From Cryptomeria japonica (taxonomy: Eukaryota; Streptophyta; Pinopsida; Cupressales; Cupressaceae), in NCBI RefSeq assembly GCF_030272615.1, contig NC_081409.1, positions 244,613,502 through 244,677,501 of the forward strand: a stretch of DNA of 64,000 nt. The letters are read 5' to 3'. Each line of letters starts with the position of its first letter. The stretch's first letter is position 1. The notes beneath the pieces were generated by a model that saw nothing but the letters and a program-made list of their open reading frames with translations, made no database searches and was not told the DNA's origin. Shown here piece after piece: positions 25,032 through 33,196 of the stretch. The position numbers and the translations under genes are program-made.

Positions 25032-25536
25032 TTAAGTCTCCACCGGAGGGACAAAGACCCCCAGTCTATCTCTAAAGTACTAAAATGATTTCATGGGCAA
25101 AGGTTTAGTGAAGATATTTGCAATTTTCTCTTTAGTGTTCACATAAACCAATCTGACTTCACTTGCTTCTACCTTTTCCTTCAAAAAGTTATACTTGATT
25201 GATATGTGCTTTGTCTTTGAATGAAATATCGAATTCTTTGATATGTCAATAGGAACAAAGTTATCACAGTGATTAACTACCGGTTCATCAAAATCTACCC
25301 TTATATCTTTCAATATTTGCTTCATCCATAGGACTTATGTATAGCTAGTAGCAGTAGCAACATACTCAGCTTCACCAGAAGATAAAAAAGTACATGACTG
25401 TTTCTTGTTGATCCATGAAATAAGTTTCTTTCCAAGAAAGAAAACTCCACCGAATGTGATTTTCTAGTCATCTATATCTCTAGCCCAATCTGCATCTGTA
25501 TATGCACATAGTGTAAAGTCATCATCTTCAGGATAC
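25032..25536 (-). pseudogene. copia C RNase H and pol C-terminus (broken)
   Basis: On the minus strand from the insertion site: YPEDDDFTLCAYTDADWA contains the RNase H D-A-D-W motif. It is followed by WINKKQSC, SSGEAEYVATATSY, SIKYNFLKEKV and IANIFTKPLPMKSF, ending at a TAA. Three in-frame stops interrupt it, again at expected Gln or Trp positions. The upstream half of the frame lies at 41576 and beyond, separated by element D. It is not functional. Confidence 0.9.
25532..25536. repeat. Target-site duplication of element D (left copy)
   Basis: GATAC directly before the left LTR of D, repeated at 41571-41575 after the right LTR. It is exactly 5 bp. Confidence 0.9.
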
Positions 25537-26301
25537 TATTTATGGTAAAAATGGAATAACAATATTGAAAGACTTAAATAGATTCAACCACGAAACCTTA
25601 GCCTAACAACAACAAAGATCCACCATAACATATGAAGATTACCTAAGACAATGCAAATCAAATGAAATCACGAAGATTATACCATCACATGTCCAATAGG
25701 GTTTGGATCTCCATTCTTCCTATCTCCATTGATCTTGCTTGATATATTTTCTCTCAGATTTTATGTGTGCACAAGAGCTCAACAAAGAATGGAAATGTGG
25801 TTGCAAGTAGGCTTGATCGCAAATGAAAGTTCGAAAGCATCATTGGGGGTTGATAATGAAGGAAGAATCTCCTTATATAGAAGACATTGTAAGAAATGGA
25901 GGGATAAGATTGACAGGTGTAAAAGATAAATGGTTGGCTAGGATTAGAGGGTAGGTAGAGGAAATAAGGAAATAATGAGAGGGTAGGTAGTGTAGGAATT
26001 AAGAGATGAATGACATGTGTCATGGGTAGAAAAGGGTAATGAATTAATTAAATAAATAAAGGTTCATTTAATTAATAGGGGAAGTGGGATCAATTAAATA
26101 AATAAAATATTTATTTAATTTGGGAAAGGGATAATTTAAATAAATAAATGTATTTATTTAAATGAGAAATAAGGCTAGAAGAGGATAAATGAATTGATTA
26201 AATAAATAAAGATTTATTTAATTAATAGAAGAATTAGGCTTAAAATAATTAAATAAATAAAATATTTATTTAATTAGACAAGACAATTTTAGGTGTCTAC
26301 A
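25537..26301 (-). repeat. 3' LTR of element D
   Basis: 765 bp. On the minus strand it starts TGTAGACACCTAAAATTG and ends ACCATAAATA, so the 3' terminus is TA rather than CA. A minus-strand TATA box (CTATATAAGG) is at 25871-25880. The part nearest the LTR start is AT-rich, built from AAATAAATAAA-like runs. Confidence 0.92.
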
Positions 26302-26316
26302 TTTTGCCCCTCTTTG
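26302..26316 (-). other. Polypurine tract of element D
   Basis: Minus-strand CAAAGAGGGGCAAAA directly abuts the LTR start TGTAGACA. This sets the element orientation as minus. Confidence 0.8.
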
Positions 26317-26533
26317 AGACAATGCAACTTGTTGCATTGTTTTAAAGAAGATAAGATGAACTGATACAAAGTTGCCCCAAGATGGGAATGATATGCCCCC
26401 TTGAGAGATTGGATGAAAATGTCTGAAAAGATCATAGACAATCTCTAAAGAAAGGCTAGAAAGGACTGAGAAGATAGGATAGAGTGACAGAGTCATGGGA
26501 TAAAGAAGACTGACTCGAGAGACAAGGGCTAGG

Positions 26534-26554
26534 GTAGTCTATAAAATAGACTAC
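26534..26554 (+). promoter_or_regulatory. TATA box inside a perfect palindrome (putative antisense promoter of D)
   Basis: GTAGTCTAT-AAA-ATAGACTAC: 9-bp arms around a 3-bp centre, containing TATAAAAT on the plus strand. About 85 bp downstream an ATG in good context (AACAATGGCATTGG, 26638) opens a short frame. With the CACTA insertion removed, the box lies about 1.29 kb upstream of the PMD frame at 37591, so it may be that gene's promoter with an intervening intron. This is inference from position. Confidence 0.4.
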
Positions 26555-26726
26555 GAGGGAAAACATCCTCATTGTCATCCACACATCTAAGAGATCAGAA
26601 TGCAGAGAGAGCAAAGAGCAGCCATCAGTCACCAACAATGGCATTGGTTCACAAATTCAATCGTGTTTGCCGATTTCAGAGGCCAACAAAGTACAAGGAG
26701 GTTTTGCGGTACTCACCAGCTGTCCT

Positions 26727-27020
26727 GCATCATCATCATATGTTAGCATATTCACATTTCATACATACGTATAGATATCACAATTACATCACATCCTGCA
26801 CACAACACATGTTAGCACATTTTACATTTTCATCATGTAAATAGTCATTTACATTATCATATTCATCTGCATTTCATACATTCACATTTACATATCAAAA
26901 CATAAAAGAACAAAAATATTGCATTTCATCACGTACATATTTGCACCCATACATAAGCATCACATAAAAACATGCATCACATAGGTACACATGCACTGCA
27001 ATGATAAATCATCTCATATA
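26727..27020. repeat. Left arm of the internal inverted repeat of D
   Basis: From about TGCATCATCATCATATGTTA to TCATCTCATATATATAT. It is homologous, in inverted orientation, to 40100-40437. Shared blocks include ATCACATCCTGCACACAACA and AAAAGAACAAAAATATTGCA. By eye roughly 85% identical with small indels. It lies next to an AT run, as does the right arm. Confidence 0.85.
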
Positions 27021-27120
27021 TATATCAAAGGTGCATCTATGATTTCAAAAGTGTTTGTGTCCTATGCGAGTGCATCTATGTTGTGCAGGCGCATTTGTGA
27101 AGAGCAGAGGCATGTCTATC
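27021..27120. other. Element D internal sequence left of the CACTA insertion
   Basis: It holds GTGCAGGCGCATTTGTGAAG-like text that resembles 36883-36960 on the other side of the CACTA element, supporting that both sides are one interrupted sequence. No gene is seen. ATC at 27118-27120 is the presumed target duplication. Confidence 0.6.
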
Positions 27121-27446
27121 CACTAGTACATTTGGGTGTAATTTCCGATGGCTAATTGTCGAAAGTCCGACGATACCACATCGGACTTTTGACCAATTTA
27201 ACTATCGAAAACTTGTCATCGGTCTTCCCGATGATGCCATTTACGTTGGACATCTGATGACATTATGAACTCTTCTGATGATGGCTATATTTTCTCCCCC
27301 GACCAAAAATTTTGATGGATTACGATCGGAATTCCGACAGATGCTATGTTTTCTCCTCGACGATTGTCCGACAAGGAAGTGATGTCGGATATACAACATC
27401 CTTGTTGGATGTTTATTTAGTTGTCATCAGAATTCTGACGGTATCA
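27121..27446 (+). repeat. CACTA left terminus and subterminal repeats
   Basis: After the CACTA terminus come many copies, in both orientations, of a short motif around TCCGA or TCGGA: TTCCGATGG, GTCCGACGAT, ATCGGACTTT, GATCGGAATTCCGAC, TGTCCGACA, GTCGGATAT and CAGAATTCTGACGG. In known CACTA elements such subterminal repeats bind the TNPA-type protein. The right end has only weak equivalents (TTGGAATTCCGAA near 36785). Confidence 0.75.
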
Positions 27447-28671
27447 AATGTTGTGGGTCAGATGGCTTTGTCATCGGTGCATGAAAGCATTGAACGAGTT
27501 CTACTTTTAAAAATTGCATAAAACATTTTTTATTTATTTGATTCAGTGTTATTTGCAAAAAAAGGTTATTAATGATGTTTCCTTTCTTCAAGAATTATCT
27601 AGGATCTTTCCGTTAGATAATATGTAACATCCAATGACTAAATCTTTTCTTTACAAATGCTTATTTTATTTAATTATCATCTGAGCATGAATTATAATTT
27701 ATATCTGCGCGGAAGTAGAAGATACAAGCTGAAGACTCGTGTGCAAGTAAATTTCGTAAAAGAAAGCAAGTAGGCATTATCTTGAATGACATGGAAACAA
27801 GCTCATCGGCTACCTCGAAGAGAGAAATTGGAGAAAAGCAAAGGAAAGTGTTAAAGGGTGATAAATAAATAGAGATTATGCAATACAAACAAACAATGTT
27901 TGGAGTGTGTGATGTGGCGTCTCTAATTTATGTCCACATGGACTAACTAGTTTTGGAGTTCCTAAGAAACCTATTGGGCCAGGCTTGGAGGAAATCAATG
28001 TGTTCATGCAAGGACCACCTTTTTTCTATTATGAGAATGATGATTTTGCACCGAAGGATATTTGGAAGGAAATATCCAAAAAAAATTATAATGTGGAACC
28101 AGAGTTGGTGGACTCGAAGTACTTTTCAGCTTCTAGAAGACCAAGAGGTTATGTACACAATCTCCCAATAGAAGGGCAATTTCAAGCATTGCCTCTCCCC
28201 CCCATGACTATTCAGGAAGCACTTCCTCAGACAAAGGACTATTGGTCTCCATGGGATCAAAGAAAAAAATTAAAGCATAGACTCTAGATGATGTGGTGGT
28301 GTCCTTCCTGAAGAACTCTGCACTATAATTGAAAATTCAGGAGGGAAACTACAAGATAGTGAACATAAATACATTCTTGAAAAGTGGGAAGAATGGATCT
28401 TGGTTTGGGTGGGGTCAGGTCAGGTGGCTCCTCTAGAGGTTGACGAGATAGAAATCATATTAGGATTTGAAAAAGATCACACTCGTGGAACTTCATGTGC
28501 GACTGATCGATTGCATTGTTTGGGTAATGCATTCCAAATAGATACAGTTTCATACCATTTATCTGTCTTGATTAAATCCTTTTATCCTAATGGCATTAAA
28601 TTAAAGTTCTTTCTCTTTTTTCTGGTCATCTCTGGAGAAGAGGTTGCTTTGCATCAACCTGAGATACATTT
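27447..28671. repeat. Left arm of the 1.2-kb DRM palindrome
   Basis: Inverted repeat of 28692-29910 with a 20-nt spacer (28672-28691). By eye the arms agree at about nine positions in ten with a few small indels, over their whole length. The arm starts near AATGTTGTGGGT and ends GAGATACATTT. It contains a captured DRM fragment plus about 500 bp of upstream, probably also gene-derived, sequence. Confidence 0.93.
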
Positions 28672-28737
28672 AACTTGTGTTGTATCTGCGGAAATGTATC
28701 CTAGGTCGATGCAATGCAACCTCTGCTCCACCAATAC
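27945..28737 (+). pseudogene. Captured DRM-type DNA (cytosine-5) methyltransferase fragment, left copy
   Basis: The plus strand encodes, in order: FGVPKKPIGPG, GPPFFYYENDDFAPKDIW, LVDSKYFSASRRPRGYVHNL, TIQEALPQTKDYWSPWD, then after a frameshift ENSGGKLQ, LVWVGSGQVAPLEVDEIEII, LGFEKDHTRG, LHCLGNAFQIDTVSYHLSVL and EEVALHQPEIHL. These match the rearranged catalytic domain of plant DRM1/DRM2, which starts with motif VI (ENV, here END), then IX, X and I. The SAM-binding motif I (family LFSGIGG) is degraded. The fragment stops before motif IV, so the catalytic Cys is absent and no enzyme can result. DRM performs de novo methylation guided by 24-nt siRNAs in the nucleus. The DRM assignment is firm; loss of coding ability is clear. 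Confidence 0.88.
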
Positions 28738-29410
28738 CAGATAGAAGAGAAAGTACTTTAATTTAATGCCATCAGGATAAAATGATTTCAAGATATATAA
28801 ATGGCATGCAACTGTATCTATTTGGAATGCATTACCCAAACAATGCAATCGATCAATCGCACACGAAGTTCCACGAGTGTGATCTTTTTCAAATCCTAAT
28901 ATAATTTCTATCTCGTCAACCTCTAGAGGAGCCACCTGACCTAGCCCCAACCAAACCAAGTTCCATTCTTTGCACTTTTCAAGAATGTATTTCTACTCAC
29001 TATCTTGCAGTTTCCCTTGTGAATTTTCAATTATAGTGCAAAGTTCTTCATGAAGGACACCACCACATCGTCTATAGTCTATGCAATTCAATTTTTTTCT
29101 TTGATCCCATGGAGGCCATCCTTTTTCTAAGGAAGTGCTTCCTCAATAGTCATGGGGGGGAGAGGTAATTCTTGAAATCACCCTTCTATTAGGAGATTGT
29201 GTACATAGCCTCTTGGTCTTCTGGAAGCCGAAAAGTACTTCGAATCCACCAACTGTGGTTCCACACTAAGAAATTTTTGGATATTGTCTTCCAAATATCC
29301 TTCGATGCAAAAGCATAATTCTCATAATAGAAAAAAGGTGGCCCTTGCATGAACACATTGATTTCCTCCAAGCATGGCCCAATAGGTTTCCTAGGAATTC
29401 TAAAACCAGT
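28654..29410 (-). pseudogene. Captured DRM-type DNA (cytosine-5) methyltransferase fragment, right copy
   Basis: The inverted copy of the left fragment. The minus strand encodes GPPFFYYENYAFASKDIW near 29350-29297, then a shifted stretch, then LGLGQVAPLEVDEIEIILGF, HTRGTSCAIDRLHCLGNAFQ and DTVACHLYILKSFYPDGIKL toward the centre. The two copies converge tail-to-tail on the 20-nt loop. The copies differ by substitutions (for example END against ENY, GSGQ against GLGQ), so they have diverged independently since the duplication. It is not an enzyme. Confidence 0.87.
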
Positions 29411-29910
29411 TAGTCCCTCCGGACATAAATTAGAGACGTCACATCACACACTCCAGACATTGTTTGTTTGTATTGCATACTCTCTATGTATTTATCACCC
29501 TTTAACACTTTCCTCTTCTTTTCTCCAATTGCTCTCTTCTAGGTAGCTGATGAGCTTGTTTCCATGTCATTCAAGATAATGACTTCTTGCTTTCTTTTAC
29601 GAAATTTACTTGCACACGAGTCTTCAGCTTGTATCTTCTGCTTCCGCACAGATATAAATTATAATTCATGCTTAGATGATAATTAAATAAAATAAGCATT
29701 TGTAAAGAAAATATTTAGTCATTGGATGTTACATATTATCTGACGGAAAGATCCTAGATCCAATTCTTGGAGAAAGGAAACATCATTGATAATCTTTTTT
29801 TAAAATAACATTGAATCAAATAAATTAAAAATGTTTCATGTAATTTTTAAAAGTAGAACTCATGCAATGCTTTCATGCACCGATGGTAAAGCTGTCTAAC
29901 CCACAACATT
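28692..29910. repeat. Right arm of the 1.2-kb DRM palindrome
   Basis: Inverse of 27447-28671, from AAATGTATCC to CCCACAACATT. Homology stops abruptly after 29910, while on the left it stops at the CACTA subterminal region. Confidence 0.93.
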
Positions 29911-30317
29911 ATCCATAATAGAACAAATCACTATAATAGGCTATTATAAAGTATCTATATAAAAATATGAAAGAACATGAAATTACCATTACAAACCCAT
30001 AAACCATTAAATAGTGAAAATAAATATAAATTTGTAAATGTCTCCCTACAAACACCACAACCATAACCAAAACAAAAAAATTCTTACCCCCAAAAACTAA
30101 GTAGCTGGTGAGTTGCAAGTCTACAACATCTCTCAGATGATCAAACCGTTTCTTAATTTTGTTCTTCTGATTAGTCAATGGATTTAGTTGCATGTACAAG
30201 TTTTCTATTTAAAGCCTTCTGTTTCCTTCTGCATCATTCTTCATGTTTATAGTACTGGATAGTTGTACAATTTGTGATGCTATAATATCTATGCGACCCT
30301 TAATATCCTTAGTATAT
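29911..30317 (-). other. AT-rich stretch right of the palindrome, possible exon remnant
   Basis: Mostly AT-rich. On the minus strand, 30199-30100 could encode a short exon-like peptide, KIKKRFDHLRDVVDLQLTSYL, followed by a GT and a T-rich stretch like an intron. Not recognised. It may belong to the same captured gene fragment as 30318-30614. Confidence 0.35.
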
Positions 30318-30614
30318 TTAGGCCATTGCCTTTAAAACATGTATGCCGCCACTACATCCTTTACACTTTTCTAAAAAAAAAATTATGCTTTCTTGTAGTT
30401 GGATATGTGTTGTTGCACATCTAATCACCAAAACTTCTAGTGTTTTCTCTTCCACCTTCTTCTCTACATCCTTCAAAACTTTGGCTTCCAATTTGAAAGC
30501 ACATTCCTTAAATCCATTAAGCATCAATTGTATTTTCTCTGCACTTGACAAAGACTCATCCAAAAATACTTCTAGAAGTCCTTCATGAAGGACTTTCACT
30601 ACATCATTAATAAG
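30318..30614 (-). pseudogene. Unidentified captured gene fragment
   Basis: An open stretch of about 98 codons on the minus strand with gene-like composition: VVKVLHEGLLEVFLDESL, EKIQLMLNGFKECAFKLEAK, VEEKTLEVLVIRCATTHIQL. It is rich in Lys and Glu with amphipathic helices and no motif I recognise. No ATG is in frame at the start (TAA upstream at about 30613), so it is probably an internal exon captured by the CACTA element. It could equally be an element frame. Confidence 0.4.
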
Positions 30615-31024
30615 TTATGATTCCTATATTGACAAAACTAGGATGCCTTAGGTGTCCTGGTACTTGTGATTGGGACCCAAAATATGACCCCTCATTTCTT
30701 GCCTCATGTGTGAGAAAAAATTCAAACACTTTATGTATGATTAGGTATAAAAGGAAGCCTACCCTGTCATTTGAAGGGGTCTACCTACAATTCAAGTGAT
30801 CTCTTAATTATAAAATCAATTCAATTCCAAGTGAACAAGCAATCAAGCATTCATCAAGCATTGAAGGATAATTCAAGTTAAAGCACAACATTCATGATCA
30901 ACAGTCTGCATGACATCCTAAAACCTTATGTGAGGATTCAAGAAAGATTCATCAAGGTATCATGTTCAATTTTAAGCATTTTTAGATTAGATCTATCCTT
31001 TCCCTCAAAACGAAAACCTTATAC
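30615..31024 (+). other. LTR-like promoter fragment
   Basis: Contains TATAAAAG at 30746-30753 within GGTATAAAAGGAAGCC, followed by AAGCAATCAAGCATTCATC-type text. It looks like the U3-R part of a gypsy LTR. No second copy or boundary is visible, so it is an inference. Confidence 0.4.
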
Positions 31025-31302
31025 TTCAAGGTTAATTCACAACCTGAGGTTTGACCTAAGAAAGCCCCCATCAACAAACCTATTTTAGTCATTTTGTGTG
31101 TAGGAAATTGATTCAGGAGTTATGTGTGAAGAATTTGGAAAATTAAATGATGACAATCAAACTCAAATTTTGATGGCATGAAAAGTAGAAGAGTACGCCA
31201 GTTCACACCTCCTAGTCCCAATAATTTTTGACAACCTTTTGATAGTAGATTTTGTGTACCATCCTAATCCAAAAAGAATTCATTTTGTCTACATTTGACA
31301 GG
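31025..31302. repeat. Direct repeat, copy 1
   Basis: Homologous to 32175-32440 in the same orientation; shared blocks include AAAGCCCCCATCAACAAACC, CAGTTCACACCTCCTAGTCC and CATTTTGTCTACAT. The first 20 bases of the unit are more diverged. It could be the LTR of a small nested element, but no primer site or purine tract is seen. Confidence 0.7.
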
Positions 31303-32174
31303 TGGAGGATCTGGTTGATCCGCACCTCATAGTCCCAACAATTCTACTTTAACACTTTGTCACATGAGAAGAGATATGACTTCTAGGTCTACTAAGCAGA
31401 TGCTTACTATTAGTCATATGATAAGAGAAAAGAGAAGAAACGTGAATACTACTAGCTAACAAGTTTTGTAATGTTGGGTGATTCATGCTACATCATGGAT
31501 TTCATTGGCTAGCAAGTTGTATTATGCTAGGTTGTCCATGATAGAGAAGATTAACAAACAAAACCATTTGGATGCAAGGCAATCCAAAAAATCTACTACA
31601 AAATGGTTGTTGTAGTGACACAAAACACAAACAACAATAATAACCAACACTTGCAAAGGTGTAAACAACAACAATGATCAAACTAGCATTAACCCATGCT
31701 ATTCCAAGTAACGAATCTCAAAAAAATAATAACCATGCCCTAGGGGGCACTATGTAACACAACACTTCTAGTTTGAGGATATAACATAAATGAATTAACA
31801 CAAGAAAAAAAGGAGAGCTCATATGCCTCCCCTTAAGATGTCAACATACCTCTAGGTTGATATCTTAAGGTAGATAGTGATCAAGGATAAGCACCTTCAA
31901 CACCAAGAAGATACCCTTAATAAAAATACATGCATTCCAAGCTAGGAAGAAAGATCCTTGTACATGCCTCATTTCTATAAGAAAGGAAGAGATAGTTATA
32001 AAAGAGATATTTTCAACAAGTGTAAAGGGACCATTTTAAAGAGGGAGGAAGAGATCTTTTCCTAAAGATGTCTACCTCCAAAAATAGAGGAGATATTTAA
32101 TAAAGATATCATCTTTTAAATTAATAAATGGGTAGGAGATTAAGAATACAAACCTTCCATATTGCACACTTCAA
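31303..32174. other. Spacer between the direct repeats, no gene seen
   Basis: No convincing coding frame. Contains an AACAACAATAATAACC-type simple stretch near 31630-31670 and a short echo of the repeat (CACCTCATAGTCCCAACAAT, 31324-31343). Confidence 0.5.
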
Positions 32175-32440
32175 GGTATATTCAAACATATTTAACCTAG
32201 GAAAGCCCCCATCAACAAACCTATTTTCATCATTTTGTGTGTAGGAAATTGATTCAGGAGTTACATGTGAAGAATTTGGCAAAGTAAATGATGACAATCA
32301 AACTCAAATTTTGATGGCATAAAAAGCAGAAGAGTAGGCCAGTTCACACCTCCTAGTCCCAAGAATTTTTGACAACCTTTTGATAGTAGATTATGTGCAC
32401 CATCCTAATCCAAAAAGCATTCATTTTGTCTACATCTGAT
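32175..32440. repeat. Direct repeat, copy 2
   Basis: Second copy of 31025-31302, about 1.15 kb downstream. It ends at CATTTTGTCTACATCTGATAG. Differences are scattered substitutions. Confidence 0.7.
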
Positions 32441-33056
32441 AGTCATTGCTAAAATCAATTTAAAGTGTATTCATTTAGGGACCTTTCATAAAATATTCTC
32501 AACTTACACATCATAAAAGGATCTTAAAATATTCATTGTTTATAATGATAAGAATTTGGTTGTTCCATACACCTTCCTTTACTATTTTAAAAATATCATC
32601 GACCAAAATATTGTGCAGCAGTAGTATGGAGTGCATTTCATCTATTTTATGCCCAAAGATTTCATCATACCACTTTCTTTTCAAAGGTACCCAAAATTTG
32701 ATGTGTAGTTACTTCCAAAATCTCTAAAATAACCCTACTTCTTGGTGTTGGAATGAGTTCTAAGATTTTATAACAAGGGTTTCTATATTTTGAAAGTGTG
32801 TATTAAAATATCCATGACACCCCCAACATTCAATTGTTGTGCTAGTATATAAGAAATATATGCATATCAAACCTTGTTCCTAAAATCTTTATTTTTTGAA
32901 ATCATGGAAACTTTACATAATTTAAATGAAGGCAACCAAAAGAATGAAGAGAGATAAAAAAAACTCTATAGAGAAACTATTTTACATACCTCAAATACAA
33001 AATTGTAGGGTGGAACAATAAAAAATTAAAGGTAGTCATTATGATGATTTATTTGA
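32441..33056. other. AT-rich CACTA interior, no gene seen
   Basis: No frame of note and no protein family recognised. A partial upstream copy of the 70-bp tandem unit starts at about 33031. Confidence 0.5.
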
Positions 33057-33196
33057 GGTCATTATGATGATTTATTTGAAGGTTCATAAGTTAAAGGTAG
33101 TCACTAACATATAAAGAGTGAATACAGGTCATTATGATGATTTATTTGAAGGTTCATAAGTTAAAGGTAGTCACTAACATATAAAGAGTGAATAAA
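33057..33196. repeat. 70-bp tandem duplication
   Basis: GGTCATTATGATGATTTATT starts at 33057 and again at 33127. The two 70-bp units are almost identical, and a partial third lies just upstream (GGTAGTCATTATGATG at 33031). The near identity indicates a recent duplication. Confidence 0.92.

Noticed and set aside
26572-26844. 90-codon plus-strand frame in element D
   Set aside because: Runs into the inverted repeat and has no family match; at most its ATG at 26638 could be a first exon, noted under the TATA box.
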